Shown piece by piece: positions 33,467 to 44,650 of a DNA stretch of 64,000 nt. Origin of the DNA: Aphidius gifuensis (taxonomy: Eukaryota > Arthropoda > Insecta > Hymenoptera > Braconidae); contig NC_057790.1 of the NCBI RefSeq assembly GCF_014905175.1, positions 8,308,001-8,372,000 on the forward strand. Reading direction: 5' to 3'. Position 1 is the first letter of the stretch; each line of letters starts with the position of its first letter. A program made the position numbers and the translations under genes. Under the pieces are notes generated by a model. It made no database searches. It was given only the letters and a program-made list of their open reading frames with translations, and was not told the origin of the DNA.

Positions 33467-34560
33467 AATTGAGACAAAGTACAAGAAAAATTACTTACAT
33501 AAAATAGGATTTAAACACTTTAATGACGTCAGCTATGATTTTTACTACACCACTACAGCAATTTTTGCTGTGTATTTCTCTCTCTCTCCCTTTATCTCCG
33601 TGTATAAAATACGAATAAATATGAGTCAAATCAAACCAAGTGAATATAGATGATAAAAAATGAATAAGAAAATTATTAGTAACCTTGCGACATTTGAACT
33701 GTGGGTTGTATGCATTATCTACGAAACTGCGTTTCATTGAGAGTCGTTACTGTTATCAAGGACTTCGGTCAAATGATAAATAGGACGTTGAATATACAAT
33801 AGCGCATCATTTTTACAATTCTAAATATACTAAACGATGAATTTTCAATACATATGTTTGAGAGAGCTTGTTTCACTGGTTTGAACTTAAGTCTTTGGTT
33901 TTTTACAACTATTTCAGGGCTGTTAAAATAATCATTATCTAAAAGAAAAACTATTCAAAAAAATCCTCAGTCTTCTTGGTATAAGCATATAGGAGATGAG
34001 TTAGAGGACTTTAGAAAACTCTAGTTATCTTGGCTTCGACACCAGAAAAATCCATGCTTGACAGCCCTAATAAAACAAAAAAAAAATATTTTCTATGATT
34101 TTTGTTTCCATGAAATCAATCATTGATTTATATATTTATATTTTTAACAGTATAATTATTTTAATTTTTCTTTATCACATAAAATATAATACCTATTGTC
34201 AAAATAAATTTTGTATAACAGTATTACTCCTGCGGCCGACGGAACAAAAAATTTACAGTCAATGGCAGAGTAAAGCGAATAATAAGTCCATTCAATAGAA
34301 TTTTCTAAATTACATTAATCGATGCGCAGTATTCAAAATTTAGTATTCAAAAAATCACAAAAAAAGTCTCTACCTAAGAATAATACCTTAAAAAAGTCTA
34401 TATACCTATATATTTTTTTATACCTTAATAGTTTTTAGAACATGTTCAAATCGCACAAAACATATTTGTTTGAATCTCAAATGATTTGGTTACACCCGCT
34501 TCCATGTATGAATTCATGGTGCTCTATTCTGCCCTATTTTCTTCAGGGCTTCTGATGAAT
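33467..34560. other. AT-rich sequence with no supported gene
   Basis: A minus-strand open frame at 33495-33737 and a plus-strand one at 34095-34298 show no family features. No repeat terminus is recognisable. Confidence 0.3.
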
Positions 34561-34564
34561 ACAA

Positions 34565-34752
34565 TAAAGTAACGGTAACGCTATTGGCACCGAATACGGG
34601 GGAATTTACGGAGACATTTATACAGGTTACGAGAAAACTTACGGTAAACATATAGCCACCATTGTATGTGTAGGACTGATTACATTTTTTGTGAAACCCG
34701 TAAATGTCCCCGTATATCCCGTAAATTTTCTCGTATCAGTGCCAATAACGGT
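34565..34752. repeat. Small inverted-repeat MITE
   Basis: Left GCTATTGGCACCGAATACGG and right CGTATCAGTGCCAATAACGG pair imperfectly, continuing inward through GGAATTTACGGAGACATTTA and TAAATGTCCCCGTATATCCC. Length about 185 bases; non-coding. Confidence 0.6.
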
Positions 34753-34984
34753 TTCGATAAAATAAATATATAACAATTTCGTGAAGCTCGTGAAAAAAAA
34801 ATTAGAAATAATTTATCGTTAGTTTTCCTCATAATTAAAAAAAAAAAAAATTGATTTGTTGACTTGCGTTGAGAGTTCAAGTCCATTTTATGAATGACTT
34901 TCCTTATTATATTTTCCCATTTATATCTATAAAAATATAGATTGATCATGAGTTGATTTCATGTGACGCAATGATCAGTTTTAG

Positions 34985-34992
34985 TATAAATA
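34985..34992 (+). promoter_or_regulatory. TATA box of the knottin-like peptide gene
   Basis: TATAAATA lies about 30 bases upstream of an insect-like initiator (ATAGTCAAT near 35016), before the leader exon that ends at 35060. Confidence 0.6.
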
Positions 34993-35206
34993 TCTAGAAA
35001 TTTATTAGAGTTTGTTATAGTCAATAAACAAACACAGCATCGCTAAGTGCAACAAGTTTCGTAAGTTATATAATTTATTTTCTGCTTTTATACCTATATA
35101 TCTATTTGTATTGCATTTTAACTCGTATATATGTGTCAACAAAATGATTTTTATTTGAATATTACAGTGAAGATTAAGACGGAGTTTTGACAAAATACAA
35201 AACAAG

Positions 35207-35386
35207 ATGAAGTTCAACTTGATTTTTTTTACTGTTGTCGCTGTTATTAGCATGATGTTTGCTAGTTTCGCCAATGCCTGTTTACCCGCTGGTAACAATC
35301 AATGTGTTAATCACAATGACTGCTGTACCAAATATTGCGATAACAATAATGGTGCATGGGCTCAAGGAATATGTAAATGGAAATAG
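35207..35386 (+). CDS. Small secreted six-cysteine (knottin-like) peptide
   Basis: Encodes 59 residues. Residues 1-24 form a strong signal peptide ending FASFANA, with cleavage expected before the first Cys. The mature part of about 35 residues has six cysteines spaced C-x6-C-x5-CC-x3-C-x10-C, the classic inhibitor cystine knot pattern. Such peptides act extracellularly as venom components, protease or channel inhibitors, or antimicrobial peptides; which one cannot be read from sequence. A leader intron (35061-35167, GTAAGT...ACAG) separates the TATA-driven leader exon from the coding exon, and AATAAA at 35492 ends the transcript. The start is the first ATG of the second exon and the frame is intact. 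Confidence 0.85.
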   Translation: MKFNLIFFTVVAVISMMFASFANACLPAGNNQCVNHNDCCTKYCDNNNGAWAQGICKWK

Positions 35387-35559
35387 ATAAATGAAATTCG
35401 AATAATTGTTTTAAAATATTTACCGATATTTCAAAAGCGAATATGTATGTCTATGATAATCCAATACTTGTTATAAGTTTTTCTTCCGATTAATAAATAA
35501 AATGATTGGCAATTAAAAAACAATAATTGTGTATTTTAAAAGATTTTTTCCTCTCGGAA

Positions 35560-36235
35560 AAATCGGATTATCGTGTCGTCTTATTATCGTATCGTCATAG
35601 GCGTTGTCGTATCGTATCGTGTATTATCGACATTATCGACGATAATTTTTTTGTTTGAGTATAATTTACAGGGAAATTTTAAAATATTTTTGGCATACAA
35701 AAACATTATAAAAGCAGGAAGAATTATCTTAAGGACAATAAGTAAATTACATGAATTATCTAAGTAAAAATTATTATACTCAAAATTTGTTATGTTTAAA
35801 TTCATGGTTTAAAAGTTCATTGGCAAATAATATTGAAGAAAAACTTGAAAAACAAATTGAAAAAAAAAAATATTATAACCCATGCAAGAACGGTTTATAT
35901 AATTTATATAAAATTATTATTAATTATCATATTATTATAATTTATATTACTTTCATATTGTTAGATTAATATATCTAATATTATATGTTGCAGTAATCTA
36001 TTTTTTCTTTAATTTAATATTTTGTGGAGTTTAACAATATGAAAATATTGCTTTGATTTAAATGTATATTTTTTCCGTCATTATCGCGATAACACGATAA
36101 TTTTATCGGTTATCGTCAGTCAAATATCGTATCGTGTCGTGACAACGATACGATAAAAAATGGCATTATCGTATCGTTGTCGTCATTATCGTATCGTCTT
36201 GTCGCGATATTATCGATTATCGCGGCATCTCTAGT
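35560..36235. repeat. ATCGTATCGT-rich element, possibly hAT-derived
   Basis: Both ends (35564-35645 and 36070-36230) are filled with variants of ATCGTATCGT and TTATCG. The right edge reads in reverse TAGAGATGCCGCGATAATCG, which resembles hAT-type terminal repeats (CAGxGATGCC). The left terminus is not clear. The middle is AT-rich with only a weak open frame (35751-35969). Confidence 0.45.
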
Positions 36236-36624
36236 AGTGATATTCTTACATCACCCAAAACAATCAGTGTTTTTTTACCATCATTTATAAATTTATTTTT
36301 AATAATTTTGGTTTCTTTTTTTTTTTTCTTTAATTTCATCATTAGCAAGACTCGCCCGAGTGGAAATTGAGATCAAGTCTTGATCAAGACTTGATCAGGC
36401 AACATTGATTTCAAATCCATTCTTGATCAAATCTTGATCAAGAACGTAACGCTAAACGTGATCAATATTTGATCAAGATATTTCATCAAAACTTGATCGA
36501 AAAATTGAAAAAAAAAAAATTATTTACAAATTATTATTTCTTTTATTATTGTGTTATTAAGTGTGATGTCATAGAGAAGAGTTAGATAATTATCGGGCGC
36601 GGAAGTTTTTTTTTGTTTCAAAAA

Positions 36625-36925
36625 CACGGTAACCGGGAATTGAACCGACGAAGTATAGATTGACGTAGTAACGGGTACGCTTTAGACCGCTTTTTTTTTT
36701 TTTTTTTTTTTTATAAGTTTTTTTTATTTAATAATTTTTTCAAACTGTTTACAAGTGTTTCTGTGTAATGTGTAATGAAAAAGTAAAACTTAAAATAAAA
36801 AGTATGCAAGTATGTGTGGGTTAGATAGTATTGTTATCTTGTGATTACTTATTACTATTACTATTACTTATTACTTATTACTATTATTATTACTTATTAC
36901 GCTTTAGACCGCTCGGCCACAAAGG
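36625..36925 (-). repeat. tRNA-like module split by a retro-insertion
   Basis: On the minus strand the A box (TGGCCGAGCGGTCTAAAGCG) lies at 36900-36920 and the B-box side (GGTTCAATTCCCGG) at 36630-36645, separated by the insertion at 36693. When whole it would have been leucine/serine-like. It lies inside the 36355-37668 element. Confidence 0.5.
36693..36895 (-). mobile_element. Poly(A)-tailed retro-insertion with a 15-bp duplication
   Basis: TACGCTTTAGACCGC occurs directly before the insert (from about 36676) and again after it (from about 36898). The insert begins with about 22 T on the plus strand, the complement of a poly(A) tail, and ends with TATTAC repeats. Target duplication plus tail is the hallmark of LINE-mediated retroposition. 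The roughly 200-bp body (36715-36895) has no recognised family. Confidence 0.7.
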
Positions 36926-37668
36926 GAAACGATGTACCGTGTGATTTTTTGAATCTTATATATTTAGACCAGTCTTGAGACATTATTAGGCCACGTTTGG
37001 CGTTTTTTTTCTCAGTAAAAAAACTTTTATCAATGCTTAAAAAAAAAAAATCATAATAATGAACATAATTTATAATAAATTAAAAAGTTAATGTTTTCTT
37101 GATCAAAATATATTTAACAAAAGAACAAGTAACAAAATAAATATTTATTGATCAATTCGTGATCAAGTTTGGATCAAGACGGCCTTATCACAGACGAGTT
37201 AAAGTTTTCTTGATCCTATCTTGATCAAGACGGCCTTAGTCAAGAAGAGTTAAAGTTTTCTTGATCAAGTTTGGATCAAGACGGCCTTATCACGGACGTG
37301 TTAAAGTTTTCTTGATCCTATCTTGATCAAGACGGCCTTAGTCAAGAAGAGTTAAAGTTTTCTTGATCAAGTTTGGATCAAGACGGCCTTATCACGGACG
37401 AGTTAAAGTTTTCTTGATTCTATCTTGATCAAGACGGCCTTGGTCAAGAAGAGTTAAAGTTTTCTTGATCAAGTTTGGATCAAGACGGCCTTATCACGGA
37501 CGAGTTAAAGTTTTCTTGATCCTATCTTGATCAAGACTGCCTTAGTCAAGCATCTTGATCAAATCTTGATCAAAACTTGATCAGGTTTCCTGAGTTAAGG
37601 CAACATTGATCAAGTATTGATCAAGATTGGGAGCCAAATCAAGCTAGCTTGAACAGATTTCCACTCGG

Positions 37669-38336
37669 ATCGTAGCAATAAGACGTGTAACAAAAAATAA
37701 GCATTTTTTTCTCTCTTACTTTTTTTTTTGCTTTTGCTCTTATGTTTTTCACAATTTTAGCAGCTTTTTGCTCTGAAAGATGCTTCATGTTTTTAGCCAT
37801 TTTTAAGGCCAAAAACAAAAGGGTCATTCTTGAGTTAAACGAGTTTTCCGATTGTCATTCTTTTAAACTATATAGTTTACCATCTTGCTATAGCATTTAC
37901 AAGAAGCTGAAATAACAGACGAACTTCCTGGCTCTGATGATAATTACCATAATCGTGTAATTTTTAAAAATTAAGATTATTAAATTTTTCATTATCAAAT
38001 AAAATATCATTTTTTGGATGAATACCACGTGAATATAAACTCTTTTCCCGTAATCGTGAGAAAATTTTCTATAAAAACTGAATAAAAAATATGTCGTCTG
38101 AGATATGATAATATCTTCTGAAAGTGTCGATATAATAGATTTGTATTTGTTTTATTAATATTTTTTTATTTTTATTTATATTAATACGTCTTCACTTTTA
38201 TACGCCGTGTAACATACATTATAGCACCTCGATAGTTCAGTTCCCAAACTATATTTTACAAACACTATTTCGCATTTAGTATGTTAAACGAACTTGAATA
38301 ATTTAAAATCAATAAAAATCGACAGATGAAATATAA
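37669..38336. other. AT-rich spacer
   Basis: No supported gene; the short minus-strand lysine-rich frame at 37639-37827 overlaps the element end and has no family features. Confidence 0.3.
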
Positions 38337-38516
38337 CCCAGGTAGGAATAAACGATTGTGCCAGGCCTGGCACTAGCTTGTGCACAAGGGTCACATGCTT
38401 GTGTCTAGCTTGTGCTACAAGCTTGTGCCAAGGTTGTTAAGTGATTGAAAATGTGCCTATGTTACAAGCTTGATGACAAGCCTTGCGCCAAGGCTCGTGT
38501 TCCAGCCTCGTGTCAA
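38337..38516. repeat. CAAGCTTGTG-word repeat, left block
   Basis: Starts CCCAGGTAGGAATAAACGAT and consists of words such as CTTGTGCCAAGG, CAAGCTTGTGC and GTGCCAGGCCTGGCAC (a perfect 16-base palindrome). The matching block is at 42370-42910, which suggests one large element interrupted by nested insertions between them. Confidence 0.5.
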
Positions 38517-38725
38517 CACTGAGAAAAAAAATTGCTGTTATTGAAAAAAAATTTTCTTCATATTAGCAAATTTTTTCTTAAATCTTTTTTGTCTTAAGTT
38601 GAAAAAAAAAATAATTAATTTGAGAAAAAATGTCTTGTTTTGAGAAAATATTTTTTTTCAATTTGAGACGAATTATTTTTTTTTTTAAAAAATATAGAAT
38701 TAATTTAAGAAAACTTGTGATAAAC

Positions 38726-39284
38726 TTAAGGTTGATTCCAAGTCCCATCGCCGTACCAATATTTATGCCACAAAGGGCCCGTATATTAATAACGCTATTT
38801 TTTATTCCCCGTATCTTGAAATTTTTGTGGCGCCACTGATGAAAAAACCAAGTTCTTTAGTAGTATGTGTGTGCGCGGCAACACACTAGCAAACAAAGTT
38901 TACGTCGTACGCCAAAACCATGCTTGTGTTCATGTCTGTGTGCCGCGCATCTAGCAAAATTTCGAAGTTTAAAAGTTAAATATTTATTAAATGAAAAAGA
39001 AGAAAAAATTGAAATAATTATCAAAATTTCGTCTTGTCCAGGGCTACAATCTGATAGTAAATGTACAGTTTTGAATCAACACAAAAAAAAGTTATTCGTA
39101 AAAGCATGAGGTAACGCGTATACCTTGTGTGTTAAAGTTGTCAACTTTGATAGTAAATATCTCGAAAAAAGCAAACAAGAAAAAATTCAAAAAAATTCAC
39201 AATATAGATAATTATTTCATTTAGAAAATAAGCCGAAAAAATCGAAAGTCTATCAGAAATTCAGATATTCGGAATCAACCTTAA
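38726..39284. mobile_element. TTAA-flanked inverted-repeat element, 559 bp
   Basis: TTAAGGTTGATTCC at the left mirrors GGAATCAACCTTAA at the right. TTAA is the piggyBac target duplication and the ends are compatible with a piggyBac-type MITE. It shares the internal phrase GTTAAAGTTGTCAACTTTGA with the element at 43407-44898. The open frame at 38867-39109 is not conserved between them. Confidence 0.65.
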
Positions 39285-39760
39285 GGATATTTTGTCTTTT
39301 GATTTGAGGAAAAATTTGCAAAAAAAAAATGACATATACCTCAATTTGAAAGACAAGTCATTCGATTTAAGGCAACAAGCGTTCAAGTTGAGAGAAAATT
39401 TGCTAAAATTGAATGACATAACCCTCAATTCAAAACAATATTGATTTTTTTTATGTAAAATATTTATTAATTAAAATAACTTGAGAATTAAATTAAAGCA
39501 ACAAACGATCAATTTGAGAAAAAATTTGCTAAAATGAAATGACATAACCCTCAATTTGAAAGAAGAGTCATTCAATTTAAAGCAACGAGCGATTAAGTTG
39601 AGAGAAAATTTGCTAACATAAAATCAAAATTTGCTCTATTTATATCATTATTCACTCAACTTAAATATGTTTTTTTCTCAACTTGAATGATTTTTGTCTC
39701 AACTTAAATTAATAAATAATCAAAAGTTGAAAATATACATTTTTTAATTAAAAAAAAAAA
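39285..39760. repeat. Tandem AATTTGCTAAAAT-type repeat
   Basis: Phrases TTGAGAGAAAATTTGCTAA and GACATAACCCTCAATTTGAAAG recur from 39320 to 39640 with irregular spacing near 80-130 bases. Non-coding. Confidence 0.45.
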
Positions 39761-39847
39761 AAAAATTATTATTTCTCGCTCACTGAGAACTTCACTCCGT
39801 TTTTTTTTTGTATCATAGTTTTTTTTTTTTTTTCTAAATTAATTTTT

Positions 39848-39945
39848 GGTCCCGAGCGCGATTCGAACCTATCTCCCTCAAAACCTATCTAAACCTATAT
39901 TCCAAACGCCAGTGTGTTATCCCCTAAGCCATCGCACGTTAACTT
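39848..39945 (-). repeat. tRNA-like module
   Basis: On the minus strand A box GCGATGGCTTAGGGGATAA and B box GGTTCGAATCGCG, with ATAGGTTTAGATAGGTTT between. Close to the module at 19623. Ends do not pair as a tRNA. Confidence 0.5.
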
Positions 39946-40532
39946 GAAAGACAGAAAATTTTCATCCTCATTAACAATGACCTTCTTTCACATATATTAT
40001 TTATTGAATATATAATAAACTTGACGTCTTATAATACATTTATTTGAATAAAGTTTATTTTAGTTTTTTTTTTCAGACAAATAACAAAAAAAAGTTAAGT
40101 GGTGATGTAATTTAATTTATTATAAAATACAGACTCTAATTGAAATAAGTTGAATCTATACATATATCTATGTAGTAAAGAAAAAAAATATATGATTGAC
40201 TTTGTTAACTTAACTATGGCTAAAATTAACTATGAGAAAACGCAAAAATTATTTTTTTGAAAGCTAAAAACCAATAAGCTAATATTTACAATAGAGAAAG
40301 ATAAAAATTAACGTTTTCATAGTAAATAAAAACTTTGACATTGACCTTGTTGAAACGTAAAAAAAAACGTTGTAGAGAGATATATAAAAACTTTTTGAAA
40401 AGATAAAAAAAATATTTTTGAAACGGTAAAAAAAATCTTTTTAAAAAAGTAAAAAAGTATTTTTGGTTTACCACAGACGTAATATATATAATGTTTCCTT
40501 GATTTTATTATTTTTTTTTTGTTCCTAACTGT

Positions 40533-40624
40533 CTCGACCGGGATTCGAACCTACGACTCTATCTAAACCTATATTATATCTATCGTCTTGAACCTTGTGC
40601 GCTATGCCCCTAAGCCGTCGCTCG
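40533..40624 (-). repeat. tRNA-like module
   Basis: On the minus strand A box GCGACGGCTTAGGGGCATA and B box GGTTCGAATCCCGGTC, with ATAGGTTTAGATAGAG between. Third member of the 19623/39848 type, 600 bases from the previous one and in the same orientation. Confidence 0.5.
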
Positions 40625-41050
40625 TTACTATAAAAGGTTGAAAATTTTCGTCCTTATTAATAATGACTTTCGATGAATACGAAGAAACAGATTTTTTGAT
40701 TACTAAGGTGTATAAATCGAGACATGAATGTATATAAAAAAGGTAGAATGATTTGAATTGTTCAAAAATTGAAATCTAACTGATTATTCAAAATTTAGGA
40801 ATTTATTTCAGTTGATTTAGCTAGAATTAGTAGACAATAAAATCAGAAAAATCGATTTATGGATTTTATAATAAAGCCCAAGCTATCTGATGCAACTATT
40901 TTAATTTATTTAGGCAATCATAGCTGAAAAATTCATAGAGATTTGTGAGGAATTTATAACTTTTCCTTAGGTACTGCATTTCTTTGGGGTTTTTCTGATT
41001 TATTTAACAAATAAAATACATGTAATTTTTTATTTTTAAAAAATAAAAAT

Positions 41051-41208
41051 GACCAAGAAAAAGCAGTAGCTAAGAAAAAGATGTAGCTAAGGAATTGAGG
41101 TTGCCAAAAAATTATGTTTAGAGAAAATAATGTTGCCTAAAATATAATTTTTTGGCAACCTCAATTTCTTAGCTACATTCTTTCCTTAGCTACTGCTTTT
41201 CCTTGGAC
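41051..41208. repeat. CCAAGGAAAAGCAG palindrome, copy 4
   Basis: GACCAAGAAAAAGCAGTAGC mirrors GCTACTGCTTTTCCTTGGAC; the inner arms GCTAAGGAATTGAGGTTGCC and GGCAACCTCAATTTCTTAGC pair. Confidence 0.7.
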
Positions 41209-41253
41209 ATTTTTATTTATTTTATAACTAAAATACATGTAAATTTATTTTTT

Positions 41254-41380
41254 ATGTAGCTAAGGAATTGAGGTTGCCAAAAAATTATGTTTAGAAGAAA
41301 TAATGTTGCTAAAAACATAATTTTTTGGCAACCTCAATTCCTCAGCTACATTCTTCCGTTAGCTACTGCTTTTCCTTGGA
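41254..41380. repeat. CCAAGGAAAAGCAG palindrome, copy 5 (left end missing)
   Basis: Begins inside the arm at ATGTAGCTAAGGAATTGAGG and ends GCTACTGCTTTTCCTTGG. It lies 45 bases after copy 4, in a similar pairing to copies 2 and 3. Confidence 0.65.
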
Positions 41381-42167
41381 CATTTTTATTTATTCTATAA
41401 ATAAAATACATGTAAATTTATTTTTTAAAAATAAAAATATATACAGTTTTGAACATACGAAAATTAAATTTAAAATAAATTTACAAAAAATAAAAAAAAA
41501 ATTAAGAAAAAATTTAGAAAAAGTTTAATTTTAGTATGTCCAAACTTGAACATATTCTAAATTTAATTTATATTTGTTCTAAATCTTTTCTAAATTTTTT
41601 CTAAATTTACTTTTAGTATGTCCAAAATTGTATATCCATTAAATTTAATTTATATTTCCATTAAATATAAATTAAATATATTTTTTCCACTTGGGTCGTT
41701 ACCTTTTTCAAAATTAAAAATTACGAGTTTCAAATTCACTTTGAAAAAGATAAATCTTACGTTTTTTATCAGTAACTTCTCGGTAAGCACGGACACACGA
41801 TAATGTTTGCCTACCGATGGACAATAATTAACTTGAAAATCGTAATTTTTACCTCTTAAAAAAGTTAAAAGCACTAGTTTTAAATTAACTTTAAAAAAGG
41901 TAAATTTTACGGTTTGCATGATAATGTATGCCTACCGAGAGGGGCAAAAATCAGCTTCAAAAAACGTAATATTCTCTTCTCGAAGATTCAATTTTGAAAC
42001 TGTAATTTATATCTCTAAAACCGGTATTTTTTAACCATTTTGTAATTTGTCACCAGTTTTATCTTGGAAAACGTAAAATTTACCTTTTTTTTTCTCCGGA
42101 ATATTCCAACATTGTTATTTTTTAATTCAGACAATTCTATTAAACGATAATAATTAAACGAAAAACT

Positions 42168-42270
42168 AGGGACGCGACGCGGAATCGATCCGGGGCCTCT
42201 CACGTGGAAGTCCAATGCACTATCATGTCGACCATCGGGGTATTGATGAAAGCGACACAGTCCTTGCGAA
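42168..42270 (-). repeat. tRNA-like module
   Basis: On the minus strand the A-box side is GATGGTCGACATGATAGTGC and the B box GGATCGATTCCGCGTCGC. The surrounding block (41680-42120) is rich in AAATTTTACG and its complement. Confidence 0.4.
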
Positions 42271-42369
42271 TGCCTCACACAATAGTCAAAGCCTGATAAT
42301 TTTTATTTGAAATTTATATTAAATTTATATATCTAATTACTATAATTTTTTTTTTTTGAGTTAAATATA

Positions 42370-42910
42370 TGCATAAGTCAAGTCTTGTGTCGGGCTTGGT
42401 GAAACAATGAGCACCAGCTTGAAACAAGGCTGTATTACAAGGCTCGTGTGAGGGCGGGAAAAATCAAGGAGACAGTCTTGTGTCGAGCCTGGATTAACAA
42501 GGCTTGTCTAGTGACTGGAAAAACAGGCTTGATACAACCTTGAAATGTTTAATCTTGTGTGAGGCTTGGAATTAACGATTGACACAGGCTTGGTACAAGC
42601 CTGGACTAACAAGTCTTGTGCAATGACTGTAAATACAGGCTTGACATGAGCTTGGAATTTTTAACCTTGCGTGAGGCTTGGAATTAACGATTGACACATG
42701 CTTGTTACAAGCCTGGACTAACAAGTCTTGTGCAATGACTGTAAAGACAAGCTTGACACGAGCTTGGAATTTTTAACCTTGTGTGAGGCTTGGAAATAAC
42801 AATCGACACAGGCTTGGTACAAGCCTAGATTAACAAGTCTTGTGCAATGACTGGAAAAATTCTCTGTGCCAAGCTAGGCACATTCTAGTCCACCAAGGCT
42901 AGGAAACACA
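42370..42910. repeat. Tandem CAAGGCTTG/ACAAGTCTTGTG repeat, right block
   Basis: A unit of about 120 bases containing ACTAACAAGTCTTGTGCAAT and TTGTGTGAGGCTTGGAATTA recurs around 42490, 42600, 42720 and 42840. It is related by word content to 38337-38516. Non-coding. Confidence 0.65.
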
Positions 42911-43270
42911 ATCTTTTGACTATTGAAATATTTACTATCATTTTAACGAAAAAAAACAATTGTAGTCTCGAAAAATTAAAATGTAGCATAGCGATTTTCT
43001 CATGTTTTCTTTTTGCTATTTGTTATGGACAAAATTAAAATGATCCACTGAAAATTTACAATGTAGCATAGTAAATATTTGACTTTCTTGGAATTCCTGT
43101 AGGAACACTAACAAAAACAAAGCAACATATTTAAAATTACAATGGGGCCTAGCAAAATTGATGACGGACTCAGAAATGTCAACCGCCCCCACTTTTTAGT
43201 CGACTGCGCAGGCGTGACTTTGCTTATTTTCCGATTGTTGATGTAAAACAAATAAATTATTATTTTCACA

Positions 43271-43345
43271 TGCGTTATTATGGCGCAACGGATACCGCGT
43301 AGGATTTGTATCCAAAAGGTATGGGGTTCAAGTCCTGGGCTTGGT
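43271..43345 (+). repeat. tRNA-like module
   Basis: A box TATGGCGCAACGGATACCGC and B box GGGGTTCAAGTCCTGGG with AGGATTTGTATCC in the anticodon region. The same sequence lies in opposite orientation at 44042-44097, with matching flanks (CGCAGGCGTGACTTTGCTTA and its mirror), so the two are arms of one inverted repeat. Confidence 0.6.
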
Positions 43346-43725
43346 GGGCGGTTTTTTATGTCTACGTATTTAGTGTAGAAAAAAAAAAAAAAAAAAATAA
43401 CATTTTTTAAGGTTGAATGTAAATCGCATCGGTGGACGAAGTTTGGGCCCGAAAGGGTGCGCATCTACATATGGTTATAAAAAATATTTTCAGTGCCCCT
43501 CTGTCCAAAATATATTCACTATACTGACAGGCTCTTGGTAGTATGTGTGTATGTAGTCTATCTGGATAGACACATACAAATTAGCCAAGAAACATGAAAC
43601 AGCACGACGAATAAAAAAGAGAGAATGACGGCTAATGATAGAAAATTTTGATTCTAATAACTGAATATCTTTTGAAATCAACAGACGAAATTGATCGTTG
43701 AGGGCTTAAAAAATCCGTATTATCA

Positions 43726-44650
43726 CACGGAGAGAATTTTTTATTTTTTTTTACGAAAAAAACATAGCAAATTTTACAATGGCCCATAGCTGAGCTGCGC
43801 CATCTTTCGGTTTCATGATATTTTCATATGGGCCATAGCAAAATATCGTGTGGGCGTGGCTATTTTTTTTTTTGTGTACCATAGTAATTTTTGTTATGGT
43901 CAAACGCAAAATTTATTCCATTTATTGAAAATATTATAAAAGTTTTTTTTTTTATTGTCAATATCTATATAATTTATTTATTTGTTTTTTTTTTATTTCT
44001 TTTTATTTTATTTTATTTTTTTAATTTATTAACCTAAACCAGGATTTGAACCCCAAACCTTCCGAACAGAATGCCTACGCGTTATCCGCTGCGCCACAAC
44101 AACATTTACAAAAGCTAACATTTGTTTGTTTTTCATTAAACATAAGCAAAGACACGCCTGCGCGGTCGGCTAAAAAGTGGGGGTGGTTGACATTTCTGAG
44201 TCTGTCATTGCTTTTGCTATGGCCCATTGTAATTTTAACCATGTTGCTTTGTATTTATCAGTGACACCTATAGGATTTCTGAGAGAATTAAATTTTTACT
44301 ATGGCACATTGTAAATTTTCAGAGGATCATTTTAATTTTGTCCACAGCAACAACGTAAAATTTTATGAATAACAAAGCAAAAAAAAATATATATATATTT
44401 TGCTATGGTACAATGTAATTTTTAGGCTGGATTATTTTAACTTTTGAATTTCGCCTTCGTAAAATTTCTTTATGCATTGTATTTTTAATCTGAAAACAAA
44501 ACATTATATAAATTGCTATGGTACATTTTAATTTTTCAAGACAAAAATTGTTTTTTTTTGTTAACATAATAGTAAATATTTGAATAGTCAGAAGATAGAC
44601 CCTCAATGATATGGCGCCATAGCAAAATTTGCTGAAAATTTTTCTCCGTG
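43726..44650. mobile_element. CACGGAGAG-ended element with 2-bp duplication CA
   Basis: CACGGAGAGAATTTTTTA mirrors AAATTTTTCTCCGTG, flanked by CA at both ends. The interior repeats TTGCTATGGCCCATTGTAA-type words and carries a tRNA-like module at 44042. It is nested inside the TTAA element. Confidence 0.75.
44042..44097 (-). repeat. tRNA-like module inside the 43726 element
   Basis: On the minus strand TGGCGCAGCGGATAACGC (A box) and GGGGTTCAAATCCTGG (B box). Mirror of the module at 43271. Confidence 0.55.

Larger units (their letters stand above)
36355..37668. mobile_element. CCCGAGTGG-ended element, TTGATCAAG word type
   Basis: Left CCCGAGTGGAAATTGAGATC and right GAACAGATTTCCACTCGG are inverted ends. 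The interior (37100-37620) is a tandem array of AGTTTTCTTGATCAAG-type words with GACGGCCTTAGTC and GACGGCCTTATCAC spacers, about 120 bases per double unit, inverted relative to 23901-24430. A split tRNA-like module lies at 36625-36925. The 2-bp duplication is not clear here because the right terminal base appears altered. Confidence 0.7.

Noticed and set aside
33495..33737. 80-codon minus-strand frame with donor-like GTAAGT at its end
   Set aside because: No signal peptide, domain or partner exon; composition like surrounding AT-rich DNA.
38867..39109. 80-codon Cys-containing frame
   Set aside because: Inside a TTAA-type element and not preserved in its sister copy at 43407-44898.
41650..41919. 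Overlapping open frames on both strands with similar lysine/phenylalanine-rich text
   Set aside because: Both come from an inverted AAATTTTACG-type repeat, not from coding sequence.
43271..43345. Functional tRNA
   Set aside because: A and B boxes are good but the acceptor stem does not pair and mirror copies lie in inverted repeats; treated as tRNA-like.
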